Positions 16,473 to 25,299 of a stretch of 64,000 nt of DNA are shown here, one piece after another. The translations under genes were made by a program, and so were the position numbers. The stretch spans positions 682,001 to 746,000 of the forward strand of contig NZ_CANMIW010000001.1 in the NCBI RefSeq assembly GCF_947498005.1, written 5' to 3'. The stretch is from an uncultured Winogradskyella sp. Lineage in GTDB: Bacteria > Bacteroidota > Bacteroidia > Flavobacteriales > Flavobacteriaceae. The notes under the pieces were generated by a model that saw nothing but the letters and a program-made list of their open reading frames with translations, made no database searches and was not told where the DNA came from. Numbering within the stretch: the stretch's first letter is position 1; each line of letters starts with the position of its first letter.

Positions 16473-16733
16473 TTAACAAAGCTTTACTGTCTTAACTTTA
16501 ATTTGAAGACTTTTTCTGTAAGCTTTAATACTGATAATTTCGTTACTCTTTTTACGATTCATTTTTAAAACCTTAGCCTTAACTTCAGCAGAAATACTAA
16601 TTGTTTTCGCTTCTACTTTTTCAACTTTAACAGTTTCAATAAGTTCAGTTTCATTGTTAGTAACTGCATCTTGCTGAGCAAAACCTGCTAGAGACATTGT
16701 TAAAAATAATATGATGACTAAACCTTTTTTCAT
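16473..16733 (-). CDS. Small secreted basic protein
   Basis: Signal peptide MKKGLVIILFLTMSLAGFAQ, then a short acidic stretch (DAVTNNETELIETV) and a lysine-rich C-terminal half (EVKAKVLKMNRKKSNEIISI). One cysteine is the last residue. No family recognised. It has its own terminator and is probably a single-gene unit of periplasmic location. Confidence 0.65.
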   Translation of the reverse strand: MKKGLVIILFLTMSLAGFAQQDAVTNNETELIETVKVEKVEAKTISISAEVKAKVLKMNRKKSNEIISIKAYRKSLQIKVKTVKLC

Positions 16734-17008
16734 AATAGTAAGAAATTAATTTGTTTTAACTTCGAGTCAAAGAAACGGATGATTCTAAATGTGACTAAAA
16801 TTTTTAGATGAAACAGGTCGATAAATGGATAACAGGATTCTATTTGTAAATATCATCGACTAAATACGTAAAATGGCTCGTTAGCCCTTTAGAATCAATG
16901 TTATTTGTGCTAAAAGTTGAATTTTATAGGATGAAAAACACGTTAATTTTTTAACTATCGACGAACGACACAAAAACAGCTTCAAAGACCTGTAAACAGT
17001 ACTTTTTT

Positions 17009-18421
17009 ATGAAAGAATTTGTAAATAATCCATACTTTAAGTTATTCTCTAAGCAATATCAGAATCAATATAACATTGGGAATAGTACTTATAAACAACG
17101 TATACAGAAACTGAATGCATTAAAAACCGCAATTGAATCCACGTATAGAATAGAAATACAAAATGCCTTACAACAAGATTTAGGCAAGCCAGTAGTAGAA
17201 ACCGAGCTCACAGAGATCTTTGCTATAATAGGAGATATTAAATTTGCAAAGCAACATTTAAAGCAATGGATGCGCAAGCAAAGTGTAGACACACCATTAT
17301 CTATGTTGGGTTCTAGTTCTTACATTACGTACGAACCCAAAGGTGTTTGTTTAATAATTTCGCCATGGAATTTTCCTTTCAACCTTACGTTTGGTCCATT
17401 AGTTTCTGCAATTGCAGCAGGAAATACTGCGATTATAAAGCCTTCGGAAATGACACCGAATTCTTCAGCGTTAATGGCTAAAATAGTTGCAGACGTTTTT
17501 ACTGAACATGAGGTGGCTTTAGTAGAAGGCGAAGTTGAGGTTTCTACTGAATTATTAAAATTACCTTTCAATCATATCTTTTTTACAGGCTCACCACAAG
17601 TGGGTAAAATTGTGATGTCAGCAGCATCTAATCACTTAGCTTCGGTAACTTTAGAGTTAGGAGGGAAGTCGCCTACTATCGTAGATAAAACAGCAAATAT
17701 TGATAAAGCGGCAAAGAAAATAATGTGGGCAAAGTTTTTGAACACAGGCCAAATATGTGTGTCTCCAGATTATGTGTTGATTGATAAAAGTGTGAAAGTA
17801 GAATTTATTGAGTCTTGTAAAAAATGGCTTAAAACCTTTTATACTGATAATCCGAAAGCGTCAAATAGTTACGGAAGAATTGTCACAGACAAGCACTTTA
17901 AAAGATTAAATGCTTATCTCGAAAACGCAAAAATACTTGAAGCCAAATTTGAAGTCGGAGGACAAACAGAAAGCGCGACTAAATATATAGAACCTACTAT
18001 CATTTCAGATTTAAAACCTGAAGCAAAATTGCTAAACGAGGAGATTTTTGGGCCTATTTTGCCTATTGTAACTTATGAGAGTTTAGATATGGGAATTGCA
18101 TATATCAATTCAAAATCGAGACCCTTAGCACTTTACATCTATAGTAAAAGTAAAGCCAATATTAAGAAAATAATGAATAACACAAGAGCAGGTGGGACTT
18201 GTATTAATAATAGTGTGTTGCATTATGCAAATCACAATTTACCGTTTGGAGGTACAAATAATAGCGGTATTGGCAAAAGTCATGGATTTTTTGGCTTTAA
18301 AGCGTTCAGTAATGAACGATCGGTTTTAAAACAACACACGTTTGGTGTTACAGAATTGTTGTTTCCACCTTACACTAGTTTTAAAGAGAAGTTGGCTAGG
18401 ATTACTGTGAAGTGGTTTTAG
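17009..18421 (+). CDS. Aldehyde dehydrogenase, class 3 type
   Basis: Oxidises aldehydes to acids with NAD(P)+. Visible: PWNFPFNLTFGPLVSAIAAGN (cofactor-side loop with the catalytic Asn), FTGSPQVGK (Rossmann glycine motif), LELGGKSP (general-base Glu) and GQICVSPDYV (nucleophile Cys). The LKQWMRKQSVDTP and YEPKGVCLIISPWNFP segments and the C-terminal hydrophobic tail region (FPPYTSFKEKLARITVKWF) are typical of ALDH3-like enzymes, which often act on fatty or aromatic aldehydes. Length 470 aa is normal. Stand-alone gene with its own terminator; exact substrate cannot be read from sequence. Confidence 0.92.
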   Translation: MKEFVNNPYFKLFSKQYQNQYNIGNSTYKQRIQKLNALKTAIESTYRIEIQNALQQDLGKPVVETELTEIFAIIGDIKFAKQHLKQWMRKQSVDTPLSMLGSSSYITYEPKGVCLIISPWNFPFNLTFGPLVSAIAAGNTAIIKPSEMTPNSSALMAKIVADVFTEHEVALVEGEVEVSTELLKLPFNHIFFTGSPQVGKIVMSAASNHLASVTLELGGKSPTIVDKTANIDKAAKKIMWAKFLNTGQICVSPDYVLIDKSVKVEFIESCKKWLKTFYTDNPKASNSYGRIVTDKHFKRLNAYLENAKILEAKFEVGGQTESATKYIEPTIISDLKPEAKLLNEEIFGPILPIVTYESLDMGIAYINSKSRPLALYIYSKSKANIKKIMNNTRAGGTCINNSVLHYANHNLPFGGTNNSGIGKSHGFFGFKAFSNERSVLKQHTFGVTELLFPPYTSFKEKLARITVKWF

Positions 18422-18428
18422 TGAAAGA

Positions 18429-18457
18429 AAAAAAGCCGCTCCCTACAGCGGCTTTTT
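18429..18457. terminator. Bidirectional intrinsic terminator
   Basis: Stem AAAGCCGCT/AGCGGCTTT with loop CCCTAC and A/T runs on both sides, between the convergent aldehyde dehydrogenase and YadA-like genes. The loop is the same as in the terminator at 9529-9557. Confidence 0.85.
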
Positions 18458-18528
18458 CTATTATCTGACATAGCCATGGCGTAGTCAGGCTCAAAAACAT
18501 AATAATTATTACTAAAAAATTAATACTT

Positions 18529-20346
18529 TTACTTATCTATAAAATAACCATTTACAACTCCATCCGGCATGACGGTTTCTCCAGAGTCCACAAATATTGG
18601 GTTTAAAAATGATGAATATGATGGATTGGCAGTATATAACCCATTTCCTCTGTACACTGTGCGTGATGAAATTCGTATGTAACTACTTGTTGACGGCGAT
18701 ACTGGGCAAAAGTTGAGAAGTACAAAAATCTTATCAGAAGGTACATTGAAAGAGGTATTAAATGTAGCTGGTTCGCAATAGGCATCTACTAAAAAACCAT
18801 TGATAATCGTTGTGTTACCAGATTCTACAACACTACCAGCACTTATTATAATAGGGCTAGTCAATGTTTGATAATTATTTGCATTTTGTCGTCCTCTTAA
18901 AACGGTTATGCCATCAACTATTAATTGAGCTGATATATATGGCATAAAAACATTCGTAATGTATAAATTTTTACCTGTAGGCACAGTGTATGGACTTCCT
19001 GATAAAGTTGCGAGACTACCACGTGATATAGGATCTATATTTTCAAAACCATCTGGATATTTAGGGTTTATAAAAGCGCGCATACTTGCAGGTGCACCAC
19101 TAGAGATTTGTAGTTCGTCGCCAACTAAAGTGAGATCTTGAAGCTCATTAGTTACGTCACCATCTAATTCGGTAGCCGTTGGAGTAGACCATGTAAGTGT
19201 GCCATTACCATCAGTTGTTAATACTTCGCTAGCATTCGCGCCATCTGTTGTTGGTAATTTATAACCTCCAGCAGTAGGATCTCCTATTTGTAATTCTCCA
19301 TTGACACGAAGAATATCGTTATCAAATTCACCGTAAATTAACGGTGTTATATTCGAGCTATTTTCTATATATAATCTATTACTAGACATTTCTAAAGAAC
19401 CAGCGGCATAGCCTAAAAAAACGCTCCCATTCCTTTCTCCTGTGCCTACACTGTTGCCTGCGGAAGTTCCAATATACGTGTTTTGAATGCCGTTACCATA
19501 ATACCCGGTTGCAGCACCAATGGCTACATTTTCGCCTCCTGCGGAGTATGAGTTCATTGCTCTTCTACCTATGATTGTATTGTTACTTTCTCCGGATAAA
19601 GCATTTCCAGCTTCCGAACCAATAACAGTATTAAAATTACCTGAGGCGCTATTACCCAATGCCCAAACTCCAATAGTTACATTTGAACTTCCAGAATTAT
19701 TACTAACATGTGAGCCTCTTCCTAAGGCTGTATTATAGGATCCGCTAATATTGTTGGTAAGTGAGCCTTGTCCTACAGCAGTGTTCCAAATGCCTGTTGT
19801 GTTTGCATCTAAACTTGCCGAGCCAATTGCTGTATTGGAATCTCCTTCCGTGTTATTTAAAAGAGCGTTGTAACCAATTGCTGTATTTTGTGAACCTATA
19901 GTATTGTCTTCTAAAGCGAGATACCCAATACCCACATTTCTATTATCTGAGCTATCATCTGAGGCTCCTGAATTGATACCTAGGAATATAGAAGATCCAT
20001 CTTGTGAGCCATCAGTGTCAGATTTTCCATCTTCAAGATCATTTATATTTTTTGCACCAGTAAGGAATGTCCAACCTGTACCATCATTCCAATAATAAAA
20101 CCCTTTGCCAGATGCTGAAGCTCCAGTGTAGAAGATTAGCAAACCATCTCTAGTTGTGCCTGGAGCACTAGGAAAAACACTCATTCGAGGGATTAAAATA
20201 CCATCGTTGTTAGCAGGACTTGTAGGGCTAGTCGCTTCAATGTCTAGTGTAGCTTGTGGGTTTGTGTTACCTATACCTACTTGGGCATTTATGGTAAAAA
20301 TAATAACAGAAAACAATAAGCTTATACGTAGGTTTAGAACGGTCAT
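18529..20346 (-). CDS. Secreted YadA-head-like repeat protein
   Basis: A 605-aa exported protein. Signal peptide to about residue 21 (FTINAQ), the AQVGIGNTNPQATLDI and GILIPRMSVFPS module it shares with the protein at 9596, then about 13 repeats of 13-15 residues between 135 and 315 with cores such as NTAIGYNALLNNT, the pattern of trimeric-autotransporter (YadA/Hep_Hag) heads, which build a left-handed beta-roll. The C-terminal 190 residues form a separate beta-rich domain without S74 chaperone or T9SS tail; two cysteines lie near 535 and 555. An adhesin- or fibre-like surface role is likely. Its promoter carries 21-bp-spaced TTTAGTGAAT-type repeats. Confidence 0.8.
   Translation of the reverse strand: MTVLNLRISLLFSVIIFTINAQVGIGNTNPQATLDIEATSPTSPANNDGILIPRMSVFPSAPGTTRDGLLIFYTGASASGKGFYYWNDGTGWTFLTGAKNINDLEDGKSDTDGSQDGSSIFLGINSGASDDSSDNRNVGIGYLALEDNTIGSQNTAIGYNALLNNTEGDSNTAIGSASLDANTTGIWNTAVGQGSLTNNISGSYNTALGRGSHVSNNSGSSNVTIGVWALGNSASGNFNTVIGSEAGNALSGESNNTIIGRRAMNSYSAGGENVAIGAATGYYGNGIQNTYIGTSAGNSVGTGERNGSVFLGYAAGSLEMSSNRLYIENSSNITPLIYGEFDNDILRVNGELQIGDPTAGGYKLPTTDGANASEVLTTDGNGTLTWSTPTATELDGDVTNELQDLTLVGDELQISSGAPASMRAFINPKYPDGFENIDPISRGSLATLSGSPYTVPTGKNLYITNVFMPYISAQLIVDGITVLRGRQNANNYQTLTSPIIISAGSVVESGNTTIINGFLVDAYCEPATFNTSFNVPSDKIFVLLNFCPVSPSTSSYIRISSRTVYRGNGLYTANPSYSSFLNPIFVDSGETVMPDGVVNGYFIDK
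19402..19944 (-). repeat. Coding repeats for YadA-head-like units
   Basis: In-frame tandem units of roughly 39-45 bp inside the 18529-20346 gene, each encoding a variant of N-T-A-I-G-x-x-A-L-x-x-N. They are degenerate at DNA level. Confidence 0.75.
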
Positions 20347-20429
20347 AATTTATATGTTTTGAGAAGTCCGCTTCAAAACAACTTAAGGTATATAATCTGT
20401 AGAGAAGTTGTTTTAAAAAGCGTAATGAC

Positions 20430-20512
20430 TGATTAATAGCTTCGTAAAACTAGCTCAAAACCATTGTTTTAGTCATTGTTTTTTAGTAAACGGTTTTTTT
20501 TCTTTAGTGAAT
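20430..20512 (-). promoter_or_regulatory. Promoter with LytTR-like direct repeats for the YadA-like gene
   Basis: On the minus strand: -7 box TAGTTTTA (20445-20452), four bases, GCTATTAATCA (20430-20440). Upstream, TTTAGTAAAC (20482-20491) and TTTAGTGAAT (20503-20512, plus-strand reading) are 21 bp apart, two helical turns, as expected for a LytTR dimer site. Distance from the box to the near repeat is 30 bp, the same as at 22222-22303 within one base. Confidence 0.6.
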
Positions 20513-20553
20513 ACATTTCAACCTCGATTATAAGCTTTTTATTGAGTAATATT

Positions 20554-20820
20554 TTACTGTGCTTTTGTTAAGAAACATTTTAGAGGTTCCATTTTCGTAG
20601 TACTAATTCTTGCAATAATGTTCCGTTTGTTTTTTACAATTTGAACTGTCTCAGAAGCAGAGAATTTGATTGATTTTTGTTTGCGCTTAGATTTTTCTCT
20701 TTCTCAAGCCTCAATAAGTTTATCTGCTACATCTCTAGCTTGGTTGCATGCATAAGCGTTAATTGCAGAACTGTAATTGATAGATTTATAAATGAAATCA
20801 ACTAGTCTTGTCTTTCTGAT
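20554..20820 (-). pseudogene. Decayed short reading frame
   Basis: Minus-strand translation gives a protein-like stretch (SAINAYACNQARDVADKLIE, then a TGA at 20704-20706, then a lysine-rich stretch ending in KCFLTKAQ) closed by TAA at 20554. There is no start codon in frame. The continuous amphipathic composition either side of the stop suggests a broken small gene; chance cannot be excluded. This is the only coding-like signal in the 500-bp gap. Confidence 0.3.
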
Positions 20821-20847
20821 ATATTATATTCTTTTACTGTAATTGAT

Positions 20848-22170
20848 TTATTTATATCTAGGTGTTGCACAGCCAATGCCATTCCAGTTTTTAAGGCCTA
20901 CAGGTATGGCTTCGTCAATCTGAAGACGTGGTAAAAATATTTCTGCATCCATTGTAGTAGTATTGCCTTGAAGATTAAGACCTAGCATGCCTCGCAATTG
21001 ATTTGCACCCGAGTTTGCGGCACTTACAGAGGCGTCAACAGCTTCTCTGCTTAACTCCTTACGATTACCATAGATTTTGGCCCAACGTTCAGCTACCGAA
21101 ATTTGCAGTAGAGCAGTGCTATTTCCAGTTGAGCTTGCATCTATACGTTCGGCTTCGTCCACAATATCATCTACAATCATTTCGTCGTTTATTTCTTTAT
21201 AATCGTACTTAGAGTTTCCTGTAAAGAGATTATTACTCAGCACAATATTTGCACCTTTATTGTAAATGCCACCAAAGTGTCCAAAGCCAAAAACATTATT
21301 GGTTATAGTGGCAGTTAATTCTTTATCTAAAGCCAAAGCGTTCCCTCCATATGAGGCAACAGGATCGTGTTTCCAATTAAATAAAGACGTGTTATTACTA
21401 ATGACAAATTGCGGAACTAATTTTGGGTCATTGCCAACATATCCTGTGCGCGCATGGATACCATAACCTGTGTTATTTATTGATAAATTATTGCGAATGT
21501 AACCTTTTCCTCCTTTTTTTACGCGTACGGAAATGGCGCCTTCCGTTGGTGCTGTGTTCATAACGACACAATTTTGCACACCAACATTCATATAATGACT
21601 TGCCACAACAACGATACCGCCAGATTCTGGCGATGGATTTTGTTGGCTCTTAGGACTTGCTTTTCTGCGGATGGCTAAGTCCTTATCATGATGATAACGA
21701 TTTCTAGGTCCATTGTCTACAATGATACCATCGATTATTATTAATCCGCCTTCTGCGAGTTGTCCGTTTTTAGCGCGTTGTTGGTCTGTACGAATGTAAA
21801 GCCGAGGTGTTGTTAGTTTTTTGTATTCGTTTGTACCCGTAAATATGGTTTTGTGATCTGTCCAAGGCGCACGTTTGGTGAATGTAACATCATAACCGCC
21901 ATAAATTTGAACAGGAACATTTATTTCGTCTGAACCACGCTTACCTTTGCTCTTGTAAACGCCTTCTGCAATATGAATAATATCGTTTGGTTTTAATAAG
22001 TAGATAATATTGCCTAAGTCTTTGGCTGGTTGTTCTTTTGTGCCAAGTTTACCTGACCCTGTAGACTCACTAACATACCAATCTCGTCCTTTTTTTGTGA
22101 AATCTACGGTATCTTGAGCATTTAATGATGCCATAAACAATGACACAATTGCATAAAAACATACTTTCAT
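20848..22170 (-). CDS. Secreted right-handed beta-helix protein
   Basis: Signal peptide to about residue 18 (FMASLNAQ), then DWYVSESTGSGKLGTKEQPAKDLGNI, the usual opening of DUF1565/pectate-lyase-like beta-helix proteins, followed by parallel beta-helix coils between about 95 and 320 (GGIVVVASHYMNVGVQNCVV, YIRNNLSINNTGYGIHAR, ATITNNVFGFGHFGGIYNKG). No lyase catalytic residues can be assigned with confidence, so a binding or structural role is as likely as glycan cleavage. It has no T9SS tail. It ends CATPRYK. Its promoter region carries two TTTAGTGAAT repeats 21 bp apart, next to the LytTR regulator gene. Confidence 0.82.
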   Translation of the reverse strand: MKVCFYAIVSLFMASLNAQDTVDFTKKGRDWYVSESTGSGKLGTKEQPAKDLGNIIYLLKPNDIIHIAEGVYKSKGKRGSDEINVPVQIYGGYDVTFTKRAPWTDHKTIFTGTNEYKKLTTPRLYIRTDQQRAKNGQLAEGGLIIIDGIIVDNGPRNRYHHDKDLAIRRKASPKSQQNPSPESGGIVVVASHYMNVGVQNCVVMNTAPTEGAISVRVKKGGKGYIRNNLSINNTGYGIHARTGYVGNDPKLVPQFVISNNTSLFNWKHDPVASYGGNALALDKELTATITNNVFGFGHFGGIYNKGANIVLSNNLFTGNSKYDYKEINDEMIVDDIVDEAERIDASSTGNSTALLQISVAERWAKIYGNRKELSREAVDASVSAANSGANQLRGMLGLNLQGNTTTMDAEIFLPRLQIDEAIPVGLKNWNGIGCATPRYK

Positions 22171-22221
22171 TTTAGTTAAATTTTACGTCAGATTACCATC
22201 TTTTAATTGATGGTATATCTT

Positions 22222-22303
22222 TAATTAATAGCAGTGTAAAGCTATTTTTATAACTATTGGTAAAAGAGTTTTTTTAGTGAATGCTCACTTTTATTTAGTG
22301 AAT
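22222..22303 (-). promoter_or_regulatory. Promoter with perfect LytTR-like direct repeat for the beta-helix gene
   Basis: On the minus strand: -7 box TAGCTTTA (22237-22244), four bases, GCTATTAATTA (22222-22232). TTTAGTGAAT (plus strand) is present twice, at 22273-22282 and 22294-22303, identical and 21 bp apart; the near copy is 29 bp from the box. Confidence 0.65.
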
Positions 22304-22314
22304 GGAGTAAAATT

Positions 22315-23007
22315 TTATTTATAAGTTTTCAGTTTACTTACCACTAAGCTTTTTTGCGACGCACTTACAGGAATACTATCATTTTTAAGTGTAATAGTGT
22401 TTTTATCAACACTAAGAATGTGGTTTAAATTTACCACGTAAGAACGATGTGCTTTTATAAAGTTATCTCCTTTTAGTTGCTCTGAAATGTGCTTTAAAGT
22501 ATGCGGAACTAAATAAGTTTTTGTATTTGTGATGATATAGCAATAATTGTCAAAGGCCTTTAGATAACTAATGGAGTTTTGATTTATTCTATGTAATCTG
22601 CCTTCGTGTTTAATGACAATAAAATGTTGCTTAGATTCACTGTACTTATGCCAAGCTAATTCAATATTAGTTCTTAAACTAGTTTCGGTAAATGGTTTAA
22701 CAATATAACCTAACGGGTTTACATACTTTACGCGTTCAATAGTATTGGGATCCGTTTGTGAAGAAAGAAACATATAGGGCAAGTTCTTTTTATCTAATTC
22801 TGTAGCGAGATCCACACCATCCTTTTCTCCGTTGAGTTGGATATCAATGAGTATTAAATCGGGTTTTAGCAATTCTATGTCACGCAGCGCAGTAGTAAAA
22901 TCTTCAGCATCTCCAATGGCGCAAAAACCTTGTTTACGTAATGCTACTTCAATGGTGGAAACTATTAAGGGTTCGTCTTCTACTATAAATATATTTAGGG
23001 ATTTCAA
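22315..23007 (-). CDS. LytTR-family response regulator
   Basis: Receiver domain (residues 4-120) with FIVEDEPLI acidic pocket, phospho-acceptor in LILIDIQLNGEKDG and the conserved Lys in YIVKPF. Residues 135-230 are a LytTR DNA-binding domain (IKHEGRLHRINQNSISYLKA, FIKAHRSYVVNLNHI, IPVSASQKSLVV). LytTR proteins bind pairs of about 10-bp direct repeats one or two turns apart. Such repeats (TTTAGTGAAT, 21-bp period) flank this gene on both sides. It is transcribed after the TPR histidine kinase at 23119, 111 bp upstream, its likely partner. Confidence 0.93.
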   Translation of the reverse strand: MKSLNIFIVEDEPLIVSTIEVALRKQGFCAIGDAEDFTTALRDIELLKPDLILIDIQLNGEKDGVDLATELDKKNLPYMFLSSQTDPNTIERVKYVNPLGYIVKPFTETSLRTNIELAWHKYSESKQHFIVIKHEGRLHRINQNSISYLKAFDNYCYIITNTKTYLVPHTLKHISEQLKGDNFIKAHRSYVVNLNHILSVDKNTITLKNDSIPVSASQKSLVVSKLKTYK

Positions 23008-23038
23008 AATAATATTGATTTAGATTTTTTAAACTATA

Positions 23039-23095
23039 GAAAACTAATTTTTATCACTGTTTTTTTTAGTGAAAGCTCATTTATTTTTAGTAAAT
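23039..23095 (-). promoter_or_regulatory. Autoregulatory LytTR-like site ahead of the regulator gene
   Basis: TTTAGTGAAA (23065-23074) and TTTAGTAAAT (23086-23095) are 21 bp apart. A weak -7 box TAGTTTTC on the minus strand lies at 23039-23046, 32 bp before the LytTR gene start, so the regulator may control itself separately from the kinase gene. Confidence 0.55.
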
Positions 23096-23118
23096 AAAAC
23101 ACCTTTATGAGTTAATAC

Positions 23119-25080
23119 CTAGAGTATGTTAAACTTTTTTATAGTTAATATAGCTTCTGTTCCACTATCTCTTTTAGAGTTATAATTTAAAGTTGCGTTT
23201 AGCTTTTTAGATAAGGCTTTCATCAGTGTAATCCCAAATGATGTGCTTTTTATCTCGCCTTCAAATCCTTGTCCATTGTCAATAACTTTGAGAATAAGAT
23301 TTTGGTTTTCTCTATAAAAGATTATTTGTATTGTATGCCCTTTGGAATTATCATTAAAAGCGTGTTTTAAAGTGTTTGTTATGAGTTCGTTTAATATTAA
23401 GCCAATTGGAGTAATGGATTCTATGTCTAATACTAAAGGTTCTGCTTGGAGCTCGTAATTTATGGGTTCTCCATTAAACTGATGGCTTTCAAAAATATCA
23501 TGTGTTAAGTCGCTAAAATAATCTTTAGTATTAATGCCCACGAGCTCATCTTTATTGTATAATTTTTGATGTATTAAAACCATAGAACGGACTCTGTTTT
23601 CGGCTTCTTTTATAGCAATTTTAGCTTCTTTGTCTTCTACACTTTCAGACTGTAAGTACAATAAACTAGACACAATCTGAAAACTATTTTTTACACGATG
23701 ATGAGTTTCTTTTAATAGTACATTTTTTTCGTCTATCGAAGTTTCTAATAGTTTAGTTTGTTTAGCTAAGAGTTTATTTTTTTTATAATTTTTATAAAGA
23801 AAATAGGCTATTATAAGAGCGATTATCATACCTATTAAAGCAGCAATTGTATAGGCTAATTTTTGTTGTTCTGATTTTTCGGCTTCTAGCTTTAGAACTT
23901 TTAATTCGGCTTCTTTTTTTTCGAAATCATATTTAGTAATTAGTTGTTCTACTTTTTCGTTCTGTTCTTTATTAAAGGATTCAGCTTCAATTGTAATAAA
24001 CGTCTCGAAGTAAGACAAGGCTTGTTTAAAGTTGCCTAATTTTTTTTCTACTTTATATAAGCAATCACAACTTTTCATAATAAACTCTTTATCGTCTATT
24101 GAATCGGCTATAGATTTTGCTTTTTCGCAAGCTTTCTTTGCTTCTGTTGTTTTATTTGTAATTAATAATAAATTCCCTTTTTCTTGTAGCGTATTAGTGA
24201 TGCCAAATTGATGTTCACTTTTTTCGTAATTTATTAATGCATCATCTAGATAAATAAGGGCATCATCATAATTTTTCAATTTAATTAAAACTTGTCCTAA
24301 GGTTAAATCGGTGGTTGCTATGGATCGTAATGGAAATTCATTTTTTACTTTTAAAGCTTTTGCTTCTTTTAGAACTGATAAGGCTTCATTTAACTTGTTC
24401 ATGTTCATTAGCAAATCACCCTTGTTGGACATAAGTACAGGTACATTTTTAGAAAATTCCTTTAAAGTCTTAGAGGTTTCAATAGCATCATCAAAATATT
24501 GTAAAGCTTTTTCAAAATTTTCTGTATTAATACACAAAATAGCCAAGCTATTATTGACAATTACCAATCTCCTTTTTAATTGGTACATATCATCATTTGA
24601 CAATGTTAAGGTGTCAATTGATTCTAATTTTTTTTTGGCTTCTACATTTATTTCAGTCGCTAAGGGTAACTTGCCTTGCTTTTTGTAAACACCTCCTTTT
24701 GTGTTTAATATGGTCGCTAATAACATGGGATCGTTTTGATCTTTTAGATAATGCGATGCCTTATCTAAATAATAAATGCTAGAATCTAATTTTGTATTGA
24801 AGTAATAGTAATTTCCTAAGGCATAATAACTGTTAGATAATTCTATTGAATTGTTATTCAGCCTAGAAATCTCAATAGCCTTATCAATTAAAACACGTGT
24901 ATCTTTAGAGTATCGAAGCTGACCTGCATTACTGGTAAGCACTCTTATTTTTTCAAAATCATCATCATAAGTGTCTACAATGTTAATTAAGGAATCTATA
25001 ATTTTATGTTGATTAGAATTTGATTGAGAATGTAAAACACAGGAGAGGCTTAGCAATAAAATGAAGTAAAAATATTTCAA
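23119..25080 (-). CDS. TPR-containing sensor histidine kinase (HisKA_2 type)
   Basis: Signal sequence (to about residue 18), seven or so tetratricopeptide repeats filling residues 30-390 (for example YYALGNYYYFNTKLDSSIYY, ALQYFDDAIETSKT), a coiled coil (QNEKVEQLITKYDFEKKEAE), one membrane helix (about 412-432, LAYTIAALIGMIIALIIAYF), then a HisKA_2 phospho-acceptor (LKETHHRVKNSFQIVSSLLY) and HATPase with NELITNTLKHAF and DNGQGFEG. The TPR array is predicted to be periplasmic. This kinase-plus-LytTR regulator pairing is common in Flavobacteriia. Signal unknown. Confidence 0.93.
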   Translation of the reverse strand: MKYFYFILLLSLSCVLHSQSNSNQHKIIDSLINIVDTYDDDFEKIRVLTSNAGQLRYSKDTRVLIDKAIEISRLNNNSIELSNSYYALGNYYYFNTKLDSSIYYLDKASHYLKDQNDPMLLATILNTKGGVYKKQGKLPLATEINVEAKKKLESIDTLTLSNDDMYQLKRRLVIVNNSLAILCINTENFEKALQYFDDAIETSKTLKEFSKNVPVLMSNKGDLLMNMNKLNEALSVLKEAKALKVKNEFPLRSIATTDLTLGQVLIKLKNYDDALIYLDDALINYEKSEHQFGITNTLQEKGNLLLITNKTTEAKKACEKAKSIADSIDDKEFIMKSCDCLYKVEKKLGNFKQALSYFETFITIEAESFNKEQNEKVEQLITKYDFEKKEAELKVLKLEAEKSEQQKLAYTIAALIGMIIALIIAYFLYKNYKKNKLLAKQTKLLETSIDEKNVLLKETHHRVKNSFQIVSSLLYLQSESVEDKEAKIAIKEAENRVRSMVLIHQKLYNKDELVGINTKDYFSDLTHDIFESHQFNGEPINYELQAEPLVLDIESITPIGLILNELITNTLKHAFNDNSKGHTIQIIFYRENQNLILKVIDNGQGFEGEIKSTSFGITLMKALSKKLNATLNYNSKRDSGTEAILTIKKFNIL

Positions 25081-25273
25081 GATAGCAAGGAATTATTAGT
25101 TAGTTTCCTACAATTTACATATTTTCTGTGGTATTTTAAAATGTAGTATTAGTTGCTATTCAGTTTATTAAATAGATTTTGAGGACGCTACATAACGAAA
25201 ACGTTAAGACTTAATTTCTTCAATGTGTAGTAACCTTTAACACTTTCATAAGATAACTAGAATTACATATCGT

Positions 25274-25281
25274 TAAATTTG
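25274..25281 (+). promoter_or_regulatory. Bacteroidetes -7 box (TAAATTTG)
   Basis: TAAATTTG fits TAnnTTTG and lies 19 bp before the metallophosphoesterase ATG. No clear -33 element. Confidence 0.45.
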
Positions 25282-25299
25282 TGACCTTAAATAATTTAC

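Noticed and set aside
19402..19944. CRISPR array
   Set aside because: The periodic units are degenerate, in frame and encode YadA-head-like repeats; there are no identical repeats with unique spacers here or elsewhere in the window.
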